64,000 nucleotides of DNA, from positions 3,100,001-3,164,000 of the forward strand of contig OZ252290.1 of the NCBI GenBank assembly GCA_965250105.1, read 5' to 3'. The first letter of the stretch is position 1, and each line of letters opens with the position of its first letter. Position numbers and translations under genes: made by a program. The stretch comes from JBCBSK01 sp965250105 (lineage in GTDB: Bacteria > Pseudomonadota > Alphaproteobacteria > Rhizobiales > Tepidamorphaceae). This document shows, piece after piece, positions 49,104-59,280 of this stretch. The notes under the pieces are model-generated. The model searched no databases, had not been told where the DNA came from, and was given only the letters and a program-made list of their open reading frames with translations.

Positions 49104-51635
49104 ATGAGCGACATCGATTTCGACATGACGGACATGCCACGGCGCCGGGCGCGGCGCGGCGGCCAGGTCGCGCCCGTGGTCGTCTTGGCGCTGGCGCTGA
49201 TCGGCACGGCCGCCGCCCTGGCGCTGCTCGGCCAGGACCAGGCGCGGCCGATCATCCTGATCGTGCTCGCCTTGCTGTCGATCGTCGGCATCTTCACCCT
49301 GTTCGCCGCCGCCATCGGCCTGATCCGCTTCGGCGAGGAGGACGCCCATGACACGCTGACGGCGGCGACGCTCGATGCCATGGAGACCGGCGCCCTGGTG
49401 ACCGACAAGGCCGGGCGCATCCTGCTTGCCAACGAGGCCTATCTGGCGCTGGCCGGCGCGGTCGATGCCGACGACGTGCCGGGGATCGAGCGCGCCTTCG
49501 TGCGCTCCGGCGAGACCGCCGAACAGATTCACCGCCTGTCGCAGGCCGCCGCCACCGGCAAGTCACACGCCGAGGAGATCGTCGTCGAGCGCGTGCCCGG
49601 CGAGCGGATGTTCCTGAAGCTCGATGTCGGGCCGCTCGAAACCGCCGACAAGGCCAAGAGGCGGGCCCTGTGGCGGGTCGCCGACGTGACGCCCGAAAGG
49701 CGGCGCCAGGAGCGGGCCTTCCTCGAATTGCAGACCGCGATCGACGATCTCGACAATGCGCCCGTCGGCTTCATGTCGCTCGACGGCGACGGCCATGTCC
49801 GGTCGATGAACGCGACGCTGGCGCAATGGCTCGGCCGCGATCTCACCGACAGCCTCGACGGCACGCTCTCGGTCGAGGATCTCGTCGCTGGCGGCGCCGG
49901 TCATCTCCTGACCGCGACGAAGGCTCGCGACGGTGAAAGAGGACGAACCGAAACCCACGATCTCGACCTCATTCGCGGCGACGGGCGGGCGCTGCCGGTC
50001 CGGCTGTTGCACAAGGTCGCCTTCGCCGAGGACGGCACGCCGCTGCCCTCGCGCACCGTGGTGCTCGATCGCGGTCCCGAATCGGGCGAGGCCGAACCCC
50101 TGCGCGCCGCCGAGGTGCGCTTCGCGCGGTTTTTCAACAACACTCCGCTTGGCATCGCGACGCTCGACCGGGAGGGTCGGATCGGCCGCACCAATCCGAC
50201 CTTCTCGCGCGTCGTGCCCGGCAGCCACGCGCGCGGCGGTCAGCAGACGGTGACCGATTTCGTCGCCGAGACGAGCCGGGCCTCGCTGACGTTGGCGATC
50301 GCCCAATGCCTCGCCGGCCAGGCCGATCTCGCGCCCGTCGACATCCAGCCCCGCGACGATGCCGAACGCACCGTGCGGCTGTTCCTGTCGCCGGTGCAGG
50401 ACCGCGACGACGAGGCGGCGATCGTCTATGCCCTCGACGTGACCGAGCAGAAGGCGCTCGAACGGCAGATCGCGCAAGGCTCCAAGCTTCAGGCCGTCGG
50501 CCAGCTCGCCGCCGGCATCGCCCATGATTTCAACAATATCCTGACCGGCATCATCGGCTTTTCCGATATTCTCGTCAGCCAGCACCAGCCGACCGACCCG
50601 TCCTATTCGAGCATCGTCCAGATCAAGCAGAACGCTCATCGCGCCGCCAGCCTGGTGCGCCAGCTGATGGCCTTTTCGCGGCAGCAGACGCTGCGCCCGC
50701 GCGTGCTCGACCTCAACGACATGCTCGGCGATATCGCGGTCCTGCTCCGGCGGCTTCTCGAAACCCGCATCGAGATCAAGACCGAGCGCGGCCGCGATCT
50801 GTGGCCGGTGCGCGCCGATCTGACCCAGCTCGAACAGGTCGTCATCAATCTCGCGGTCAATGCCCGCGACGCCATGCCCAAGGGCGGCCGGCTGACGATC
50901 CGCACCGAAAACGTCACCGAGGAAGAGGCCCGTCGGCTCGATATCCGCGTCATGCCGCCGGCCGACTATGTCCGCATCCTGGTCGAGGACACCGGCACCG
51001 GCATGCCCGAGGAGGTGCGCGAGAAGATCTTCGATCCGTTCTTCTCGACCAAGGAAGTCGGCAAGGGCACCGGCCTCGGCCTGTCGACGGTCTATGGCAT
51101 CATCAAGCAGACCGGCGGCTTCATCTTCGTCGATAGCGAGCCGGGCAAGGGCACCCGCTTCTCGATCTATCTGCCGCGCCATATGGAAGAGGCGGCGCCG
51201 GCGCCCGCCGACAAGGCCGTGCCGGAAGCGGACGCGGCTGCCCCCGTCGATCTGTCGGGCGAGGGCACCGTCTTGCTGGTCGAGGACGAGTTCTCCATCC
51301 GCGCCTTCGCCACGCAGGCGCTGAAGGCGCGCGGCTATGAGGTGCTCGCCGCCGAAACCGGCGCCGAGGCCCTTGAGCTGATTGACGGCCATGACGGGCC
51401 GGTCGATGTCGTCGTGTCCGATGTCGTCATGCCGGAAATGGACGGGCCGACGCTGTTGAAGGAACTACGCCGGCGCCAGCCGGATATCCGGATCCTGTTC
51501 ATGTCGGGCTATGCCGAGGACGCCTTCAAGAAGAATCTCGATCCCGACGCAGAATTCCACTTCCTGCCCAAGCCCTTCAACCTGCCCGAACTCGCCGAGG
51601 CGGTGAAGCGCGTCATTCAGGGCGACGCCGTCTGA
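49104..51635 (+). CDS. cckA: Hybrid histidine kinase CckA
   Basis: CckA autophosphorylates and feeds ChpT to phosphorylate CtrA, the master regulator of the cell cycle and flagellar genes. The 843-residue product has two N-terminal transmembrane helices (about 20-75), PAS-like domains (about 90-440), a dimerisation domain with phosphoacceptor His474 in IAHDFNNILTGIIGFSDIL, an ATPase domain (NLAVNARDAMPKGG, then DTGTGMPEEV and GTGLGLSTVYGI) and a receiver domain with Asp773 in SDVVMPEMDG. The link to flagellar CtrA boxes nearby supports the name. The ATG is 129 bp after flhB. Confidence 0.92.
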   Translation: MSDIDFDMTDMPRRRARRGGQVAPVVVLALALIGTAAALALLGQDQARPIILIVLALLSIVGIFTLFAAAIGLIRFGEEDAHDTLTAATLDAMETGALVTDKAGRILLANEAYLALAGAVDADDVPGIERAFVRSGETAEQIHRLSQAAATGKSHAEEIVVERVPGERMFLKLDVGPLETADKAKRRALWRVADVTPERRRQERAFLELQTAIDDLDNAPVGFMSLDGDGHVRSMNATLAQWLGRDLTDSLDGTLSVEDLVAGGAGHLLTATKARDGERGRTETHDLDLIRGDGRALPVRLLHKVAFAEDGTPLPSRTVVLDRGPESGEAEPLRAAEVRFARFFNNTPLGIATLDREGRIGRTNPTFSRVVPGSHARGGQQTVTDFVAETSRASLTLAIAQCLAGQADLAPVDIQPRDDAERTVRLFLSPVQDRDDEAAIVYALDVTEQKALERQIAQGSKLQAVGQLAAGIAHDFNNILTGIIGFSDILVSQHQPTDPSYSSIVQIKQNAHRAASLVRQLMAFSRQQTLRPRVLDLNDMLGDIAVLLRRLLETRIEIKTERGRDLWPVRADLTQLEQVVINLAVNARDAMPKGGRLTIRTENVTEEEARRLDIRVMPPADYVRILVEDTGTGMPEEVREKIFDPFFSTKEVGKGTGLGLSTVYGIIKQTGGFIFVDSEPGKGTRFSIYLPRHMEEAAPAPADKAVPEADAAAPVDLSGEGTVLLVEDEFSIRAFATQALKARGYEVLAAETGAEALELIDGHDGPVDVVVSDVVMPEMDGPTLLKELRRRQPDIRILFMSGYAEDAFKKNLDPDAEFHFLPKPFNLPELAEAVKRVIQGDAV

Positions 51636-51757
51636 CGAAGCGGCCCCGCCGCGCGACCTGACGGGGCAGTTTCAAGGGGCCATGCCGTCGCGTCGTTCGG
51701 TCTTCGCGCTGGCCGGTCCGGCATGCGCCGTCCGTGGCATGGTCGTTCCGCTCTTCT

Positions 51758-51772
51758 GTTCTTATCTTGTTC
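51758..51772 (+). promoter_or_regulatory. LexA (SOS) box upstream of recA
   Basis: GTTC-TTATCTT-GTTC (51758-51772) matches the alphaproteobacterial LexA box GTTC-N7-GTTC. It lies 70 bp before the recA ATG. Confidence 0.8.
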
Positions 51773-51841
51773 TTTTGGAACAAATGGGATACAAACTGCG
51801 GATTGGCGCCTGCGCGCGAATGGGATAAGGATCAGCTAGTC

Positions 51842-52912
<1,071 letters not shown>

Positions 52913-52956
52913 CCGGGCGTCCCGCCATCGGATGCGTGCCGATCGGCGCATGTCTC

Positions 52957-52990
52957 GGGCTCCGGTATCGTGGGATATCGGAGCCCTTTT
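52957..52990 (+). terminator. Rho-independent terminator of recA
   Basis: A 13-bp stem (GGGCTCCGGTATC at 52957-52969 with GATATCGGAGCCC at 52974-52986, one G-T pair) around the loop GTGG is followed by TTTT. Confidence 0.88.
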
Positions 52991-53160
52991 CGGTTCATGC
53001 CCGGCATTTTCGAGCGTGACGGGCATGCCGGGTCTTGCGCGATGGTTGCGGCCTGCCGCCGCCGCAATGGACAGATCCGCGCGCGCCGGCTACGAAACGG
53101 CCTTTCTGTCTTTTCATGGGGCGCCATCATGGGCGCCGAGCCGGAGCTGATCGCGCAACG

Positions 53161-55845
53161 ATGACGGGCGTAAACGAAATTCGCCGCACCTTTCTCGATT
53201 ATTTCGGGAAGAATGGCCATGAGATCGTGCCGTCGAGCCCTTTGGTGCCGCGCAACGATCCCACGCTGATGTTCGCCAATTCGGGCATGGTTCAGTTCAA
53301 GAACGTGTTCACCGGTCTTGAAACGCGCCCCTATTCGCGTGCCGTCACGGCGCAGAAATGCGTCCGCGCCGGCGGCAAGCACAACGATCTCGACAATGTC
53401 GGCTATACGGCACGGCATCACACCTTTTTCGAGATGCTGGGCAATTTCTCCTTCGGCGACTATTTCAAGGATCGCGCGATCGAACTGGCTTGGACGCTGG
53501 TGACCCGCGAATTCGGCATCAATGCCGACCGGCTCCTGGTCACTGTCTTTTCCGAGGATGACGAAGCTTTCGATCTTTGGCGCAAGATCGCCGGCCTTTC
53601 CGAGGACCGGATCCTGCGCATTGCGACCAGTGACAACTTCTGGTCGATGGGTGAGACCGGGCCGTGCGGGCCATGTTCCGAAATCTTCTTCGATCACGGC
53701 GATCATATTCCCGGCGGCCCGCCCGGCAGCCCGGACGAAGACGGCGACCGGTTCATCGAGATCTGGAACCTCGTCTTCATGCAGTACGAGCAGGTGACGG
53801 CGGATGAGCGGATCGACCTGCCGCGCCCCTCGATCGACACCGGCATGGGGCTCGAACGGATCGCGGCCGTGCTGCAGGGCACCCATGACAATTATGAGAC
53901 CGACCTCATGCGCCGACTGGTCGAGGCCTCGGCGGAAGCGACCGGGCGTGCCCCCGTCGGCGAGGCGCTGGCAAGCCATCGCGTCATCGCCGATCATCTC
54001 AGGGCCAGTTCCTTCCTCGTCGCCGATGGGGTCTTGCCTTCGAATGAAGGCCGCGGCTATGTGCTGCGCCGCATCATGCGCCGGGCCATGCGCCATGCCG
54101 AACTACTCGGTGTCGATGAACCGTTGATCTACAAGCTGGTGCCGTCGCTGGTGCGCGAGATGGGTGGTGCCTATCCCGAACTCGTCCGTGCCGAGGGCTT
54201 GATCTCCGAAACGCTCGAACAGGAGGAAACCCGTTTCCGGCAGACCTTGTCGCGTGGGCTGTCGCTGCTGTTGAGCGAAACCCAGGACCTGTCCGCCGGC
54301 GATACGCTCGACGGCGCGATCGCCTTCAAGCTCTACGATACCTATGGCTTTCCGCTCGATCTGACCGAGGACGCCTTGCGCGCCCGCGATATCGTGGTGG
54401 ATCAGGCCGGTTTCGATGCGGCCATGGAGCGCCAGCGCGCCGATGCCCGAAGGGCCTGGGCCGGCTCCGGCGAGGCCGCCGACGAGGCCGTCTGGTTCGG
54501 ACTTCTGGAAAAACACGGCGCGACCGAGTTCCTCGGCTATTCGACGCTCGCAGCGGAAGGGGAGGTGGTCGCGCTTTTGCGTGATGGGCGCGAGGTCGAC
54601 CGACTCGAAGCCGGGCAAACGGGCGCCGTTCTCCTCAATCAGACGCCCTTTTATGCAGAAGCGGGCGGCCAACAGGGCGACCAGGGTGTGTTTCGTGCAG
54701 GCGACAAGCTGGCGGCCCGCGTATCCGACACGGTGAAGCGGGCGGGGCGCTTGCATGTTCATATGATCACCGTCGACGAGGGGGCGGCGGTCGCAGTCGG
54801 GGATGCGCTCGAACTGGCCGTCGATGCCGAGCGCCGCGCAGGCCTCAAGGTCAATCATTCGGCGACCCATCTGGTGCATGCGGCGCTGCGAGATGTGCTC
54901 GGCGATCATGTGGCGCAGAAGGGGTCGCTGGTCGCGCCCGACCGGCTGCGCTTCGATTTCAGCCACCCCAAGCCGGTCGAAGCCAACGAATTGGCGAAGA
55001 TCGAGGCGATCGCCAATGATGTCGTCTTGGAGAACGCTCCGGTCACGACGCGCGTCATGGCGCTCGACGATGCCATGGAGCGCGGCGCGATGGCGCTTTT
55101 CGGCGAGAAATATGGCGAGGAAGTGCGGGTCGTCGACATGGGCGCGCCGCGTGGCGGTAAGGACGATCATCCCTTCTCGCTCGAATTGTGCGGCGGAACC
55201 CATGTCGACCGCACCGGCGAGATCGGTCTCATTACGGTTATCTCCGAAAGTGCGGTGTCTTCCGGTGTCCGCCGGGTCGAGGCGCTGACGGGCGCCGAGG
55301 CGCGCGGCTATCTAGATGGCCAGGACCGGCGCGTGCGGGCTCTTGCCGCATTGCTCAAGGTCCCCGTTGACGGGCTGGAAGATCGTGTCGGCCAGCTGGT
55401 CGAGGAACGCCGCAAGCTCGAACGCGAGGTCGAAGCGCTGCGCACGAAGCTGGCTGTCGGCGGCGAGGGCGGCGGTGCTCCCGAGGCCGAGACCGAGACT
55501 ATTGCCGGCATCGCTTTTCTATCGCGCGTGTCCGAGGGCGTTCAGCCTAAGGCCCTGCGGTCGATCGCCGATCAGATGAAGACGGCGCTTGGCTCGGGCG
55601 TTGTCGCGGTGATCAGCCGCGCGGAGGATGGCAAGGCGGCGCTTGTCGTCGGCGTGACGTCGGATCTAACAGGTCGAATCAGTGCCGTCGACCTCGTCCG
55701 TGCCGGCGCCGAGGCCCTCGGCGGGTCGGGCGGCGGCGGCCGCCCCGATATGGCACAGGCCGGAGGCCCAGACGGCGCTCTTGCTGACAAGGCGATCATT
55801 GCGATCCGCGATGCCGTTGAAAGACAAGCCAAAACCGACGCCTAG
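53161..55845 (+). CDS. alaS: Alanyl-tRNA synthetase
   Basis: AlaRS attaches Ala to tRNA-Ala and edits mischarged Ser and Gly. The 894-residue product starts MTGVNEIRRTFLDYF and has the aminoacylation core (TLMFANSGMVQFKNVFTG), the editing-domain motif NHSATHLVHAAL, the zinc-binding CGGTH and a C-terminal DHHA1 domain (GGGGRPDMAQAGG). Length fits the family. Codon use looks slightly less GC-biased than the flagellar genes. It follows recA, a common arrangement. Confidence 0.98.
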   Translation: MTGVNEIRRTFLDYFGKNGHEIVPSSPLVPRNDPTLMFANSGMVQFKNVFTGLETRPYSRAVTAQKCVRAGGKHNDLDNVGYTARHHTFFEMLGNFSFGDYFKDRAIELAWTLVTREFGINADRLLVTVFSEDDEAFDLWRKIAGLSEDRILRIATSDNFWSMGETGPCGPCSEIFFDHGDHIPGGPPGSPDEDGDRFIEIWNLVFMQYEQVTADERIDLPRPSIDTGMGLERIAAVLQGTHDNYETDLMRRLVEASAEATGRAPVGEALASHRVIADHLRASSFLVADGVLPSNEGRGYVLRRIMRRAMRHAELLGVDEPLIYKLVPSLVREMGGAYPELVRAEGLISETLEQEETRFRQTLSRGLSLLLSETQDLSAGDTLDGAIAFKLYDTYGFPLDLTEDALRARDIVVDQAGFDAAMERQRADARRAWAGSGEAADEAVWFGLLEKHGATEFLGYSTLAAEGEVVALLRDGREVDRLEAGQTGAVLLNQTPFYAEAGGQQGDQGVFRAGDKLAARVSDTVKRAGRLHVHMITVDEGAAVAVGDALELAVDAERRAGLKVNHSATHLVHAALRDVLGDHVAQKGSLVAPDRLRFDFSHPKPVEANELAKIEAIANDVVLENAPVTTRVMALDDAMERGAMALFGEKYGEEVRVVDMGAPRGGKDDHPFSLELCGGTHVDRTGEIGLITVISESAVSSGVRRVEALTGAEARGYLDGQDRRVRALAALLKVPVDGLEDRVGQLVEERRKLEREVEALRTKLAVGGEGGGAPEAETETIAGIAFLSRVSEGVQPKALRSIADQMKTALGSGVVAVISRAEDGKAALVVGVTSDLTGRISAVDLVRAGAEALGGSGGGGRPDMAQAGGPDGALADKAIIAIRDAVERQAKTDA

Positions 55846-56206
55846 ATCGCTGCCGTCAGCAGCCCGCGGTTTCTGGCTGCGGCAAGGATCGGCCCCCAAT
55901 CCTCAGCCCTTTTCGCCTGACAAAGTATCACGACATCCCCGTCAGGCACCTGGCCGAACGGAAACGCTAGGTGTGCGATGCTCTGATGGGAAGGCCAGAT
56001 GCGACACGTCATGACTGTAACTCGGCATGTCGGTCAGCTTGAGGCTGCGGCTTCGCGATAGCCGTAGTGCGCACCATTTCGATTTGCATGACGTTCACTT
56101 GACAGCGCGGCTTGATACGTCGTTATAGAGCGAGCGTGATGCGGATATCAGCGTGATCTCGCTGGCCTATATTCCAAAGTTGATCGCGCAAGGCACACAG
56201 GCTTTT
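55846..56206 (+). promoter_or_regulatory. Intergenic region with candidate tRNA-Met promoter
   Basis: The 361 bp after alaS hold no gene I can support. TTGACA (56099-56104) followed after 18 bp by TTATAG (56123-56128) is a plausible sigma-70 promoter about 75 bp upstream of the tRNA. Confidence 0.5.
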
Positions 56207-56283
56207 GGCGGAGTAGCTCAGTCGGTTAGAGCAGCGGAATCATAATCCGCGTGTCGGGGGTTCGAGTCCCTCCTCCGCTACCA
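56207..56283 (+). tRNA. tRNA-Met (CAT), elongator
   Basis: The 77-nt sequence folds as a cloverleaf: acceptor GGCGGAG/CTCCGCT, D arm AGCTCAGTCGG, anticodon stem GCGGA/TCCGC around loop with CAT, T arm GGGGGTTCGAGTCCC, and an encoded CCA. The acceptor is paired at position 1, unlike an initiator tRNA, so it is the elongator form. The 3' end abuts the remains of a recombinase gene. Confidence 0.95.
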
Positions 56284-57902
56284 TCCGCCCCCCAACACTC
56301 CCTTCACCCCTTTGGGAATAGCTTTTTCATCGAGCAGGCCCGTCAGGCGCCTGGCGATCTCCACCTCAACACCGCCCTTGCGTGATGGATCGCGTCACAC
56401 CGTGACCGTGTTGATGAGATCACGTAAAGCGTCGGCCGTTTCGGTATCGCCTGCGCGAATACCGTCGTTGAGCGCATCCTGTAGCCGTCCAAGCTACTGC
56501 TCATAACGTGCCAAAGCGGTCGGATGCAGCGCGACCTCCTTGGGCGGTTCGGGCGCGGTTTCCAGCCTTTGTCGCAGTTCGCATTGTTCGGCCTCTAGAG
56601 CGATCAGCGTATCTTCTATCGCCTCGATTTCCACTTGGCCTCTGCCGAAGGCGTCCATATGGCGCTTGATCGCTCGTTTGATTTCGTCCAGACGCCGCTC
56701 AATGCGGCTGCGATCCTGCACAGCCTTTTAGGCTAGACACTTTCTCTCGTCGTGGTAGGCACGCACATACTCGGCAAGAACTGACGGCTCCCGCAGTTCG
56801 GCTTTAAGACCTGAAAGCACGGTTTGCTCGACGGTCTCGAGATAGAACGTCTTCGGATCGGGACATGTCCCACTTTCAGCTGCCGCTGTGCATCGGATGC
56901 GAATACGGCCTGATTCGTCGCGTCCGTTGATCGACATGCCGGCGCCACAATAACCGCATCTGAGCAGGCCAGACATCATGTGCCGCGGCCGCCGATGTTG
57001 GCTGGGTTGGGCCCGCGATCGCAACGCTGTGCGCGCATGCGCTTTCTCAAAAAGCGTTTCCGGGATGGTGGCCAGATCGGGAACTGGCGTAATTTCTCAC
57101 TCTTCCGGCGGATTTGGGCGAGACACCCGCTTGCCGGTATCCGGGTCCGTCACCATTCGCACCCGGTTCCAGACTAGCCGCCCAACATAGATGTCGTTGC
57201 GGAGGATGCCATGGCCGCGCCGGGCATTGCCATTGATCGTTGACGCGTTCCATCTGTCGCCGCGCGGTGGTTGGACGCTTCACGATTGAGATCATGGGCG
57301 ATCTTGCGTGGCGTGCGCCCTTCCACATACTTCTCGAAAATCCGCTGAACGATCGCAGCTTCGCTTTCGACAATGATGCGCTCGCCCTTGCTGCCGGGCA
57401 CTGAAGCATAGCCATAACAGAGCCCGCCACCACTGAGGCCCTGCTTGACCCGACCCGACATGCCGCGACGAATCTTGTGGACATTGTCCTCGCGATAGAG
57501 TTGCCCGACCAAGCCGCGCAGGCCGACAAGAATGGTGTTGGCTGTGCCCTCATGGACCGCTCGGATTTCGATGCCGAGAAAACTCAGGCGTTTATGGATG
57601 CCGGCTAAATCTTCCTTGGCGCGTGACAGCCGGTCCAACGCCTCGACGATCAGAACATCGAACTGTTGGCCGCGCGCTTGATCGAGCAGTTCAAGCAGCC
57701 CAATGCGCCCGAAAACCGACGCGCCCGATCGGGCTCGATCCTCAAACGTTGCAACGATATCCAGCCCTTCCCGCCGCGCAAAGTCGCGGCACAAGGATAT
57801 CTGATCGTCAATCGATCGCTCGTTGTGGAGATCGGTCGAGAACCGGGCGTAGAGCGTCCCTCTCTTTCCGGCCGGGCTTTCGGTTTCGCCATTCTCGCGC
57901 AT
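56278..57902 (-). pseudogene. Decayed site-specific serine recombinase
   Basis: The N-terminal resolvase domain (57902 downward) is intact: LYARFSTDLHNERSIDDQIS, with the catalytic Ser in ARFS, and FDVLIVEALDRLSRAKEDL. Near 57278 a one-base loss shifts the frame; the continuation reads RWNASTINGNARRGHGILRN and DIYVGRLVWNRV. The same frame is then broken by TGA (57097-57099), TAA (56728-56730), TAG (56494-56496) and TGA (56395-56397), while zinc-ribbon (LLRCGYCGAGMS) and coiled-coil sequences remain legible. The frame finally ends at TAG inside the tRNA 3' end. An integrated element probably once used this site. Confidence 0.9.
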
Positions 57903-58440
57903 TGTCTTCCCTCGCCGCTTGCCGCCCCAGCGCCCGAGTCTGACGCAGAATCGCGCGATCCGGCGACGGATTCAAGCGCTGTTTTGGATTGGTCCGCGAT
58001 ATTGTTAGCCGTCGCAACACACTTCACATGCCTCACGGTCAGGTACGCGACATAGCATCGGCTCGTGGAGTTGCCTGAACTCGGCAATCTGCTGCAACCA
58101 AGCGGACTTCAGATCGCCGCGCCGACGCCAGCTGTCAGGATACGAGTTGGCGGCCCAGATCATGCACATCCAGCGACATTGAGACCTGTTTGCGACGGGC
58201 AAAAGGTCATTCTCAACGTTGTAGCGCCGAGAGAAACGCCGTCGCACAGATCGGCGTCTTGCCTTATTCGCGATGTGTCCGGCAGTCCAGAGAAGGGCTC
58301 AGAGCAGGATCAGGCCATTGACGGTCCTTTCGGCGACCGATAAGCACCGTGCGAATTCAAACTCATCCAAACCTGTCCAGTGTAGCCGATACGTTTGCAC
58401 ACCATGGAAATGGTTGATGATCACTTCTAAGAGGCATTCC
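57903..58440. other. Gap between recombinase remnant and neuB
   Basis: About 540 bp. It has a short minus-strand reading frame (58005-58247, 80 codons, with SYPDSWRRRGDLKSAW) that I do not recognise and that may be debris from the same mobile element. The neuB ribosome site AAGAGG is at 58429-58434. No promoter or repeat stands out. Confidence 0.4.
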
Positions 58441-59280
58441 GTGAGAAAAACTTTCATGATCGCCGAGATTGGCATCAACCACAATGGCGATATGGACATT
58501 GCCAAGAAACTGATTTCAGGGGCTGCGCATGCTGGCGCTCAGGCGGTTAAGTTTCAGAAACGGACCATCGATAAAGTCTATACCCAGGAATATCTCGACG
58601 GGCCGCGCGAAAGCCCTTGGGGAACGACGCAGCGCGAGCAGAAGGAAGGGCTTGAATTCGGCAAGCCTGAGTACGACGAGATCAGCGCGTATTGTAATTC
58701 GACGGGTATCGAGTGGCTCGCCTCTGCATGGGATCCCGATGCTCAGATATTTATGCGCCAATTCGATCTAAAATATAACAAGATCGCTTCGGCGATGTTG
58801 CCCGATCGGGACTTCTTGCGGTTGGTCGCTGAAGAGGGGCGCTATACATTTGTCTCAACCGGGATGAGCACATTCGAAGAGATCGATGCAGCTGTCGAGA
58901 TATTCAGATCCGCTGGTTGCCCGTTTGAACTGATGCATTGCAACAGCTCCTATCCAGCAGACAAAACGGAAGTGAACATCAGTACAATTCACACGCTGCG
59001 TGATCGCTACAAAGGCGTCGATGTCGGATATAGCGGGCATGAGCAGGGGCGTGTGATTTCGCTGGCCGCATCCGCAATTGGAGCAACGTCAATTGAGCGT
59101 CACATCACGCTTGATCGGGCGATGTATGGTTCAGATCAGGCGGCATCAATCACCCTTCGTGAACTCAAGGCTTTGATCGACGATATCAGAACCGTTGAGC
59201 GCGCGATGGGAGATGGCAAAAAACGCATCACCGATGCAGAAATGGAAGTTCGCAAAAAGCTGGGTCAACCTTTGTGCTGA
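58441..59280 (+). CDS. neuB: Short NeuB-family nonulosonic acid synthase, no SAF domain
   Basis: NeuB-type enzymes condense an N-acylmannosamine-like sugar (or its phosphate) with phosphoenolpyruvate. The 279-residue product begins MRKTFMIAEIGINHNGDMDI at GTG 58441 with AAGAGG 6 bp upstream, and has AVKFQKRTIDKVYTQEY, then VSTGMSTFEEIDAAVEIF, MHCNSSYPA, VDVGYSGHEQG and ERHITLDRAMYGSDQAASIT, giving a complete TIM barrel. It ends where a C-terminal SAF (antifreeze-like) domain normally begins, about 60 residues short. It overlaps the next gene by 7 bp. Sugar specificity cannot be read from sequence. Confidence 0.88.
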   Translation: MRKTFMIAEIGINHNGDMDIAKKLISGAAHAGAQAVKFQKRTIDKVYTQEYLDGPRESPWGTTQREQKEGLEFGKPEYDEISAYCNSTGIEWLASAWDPDAQIFMRQFDLKYNKIASAMLPDRDFLRLVAEEGRYTFVSTGMSTFEEIDAAVEIFRSAGCPFELMHCNSSYPADKTEVNISTIHTLRDRYKGVDVGYSGHEQGRVISLAASAIGATSIERHITLDRAMYGSDQAASITLRELKALIDDIRTVERAMGDGKKRITDAEMEVRKKLGQPLC

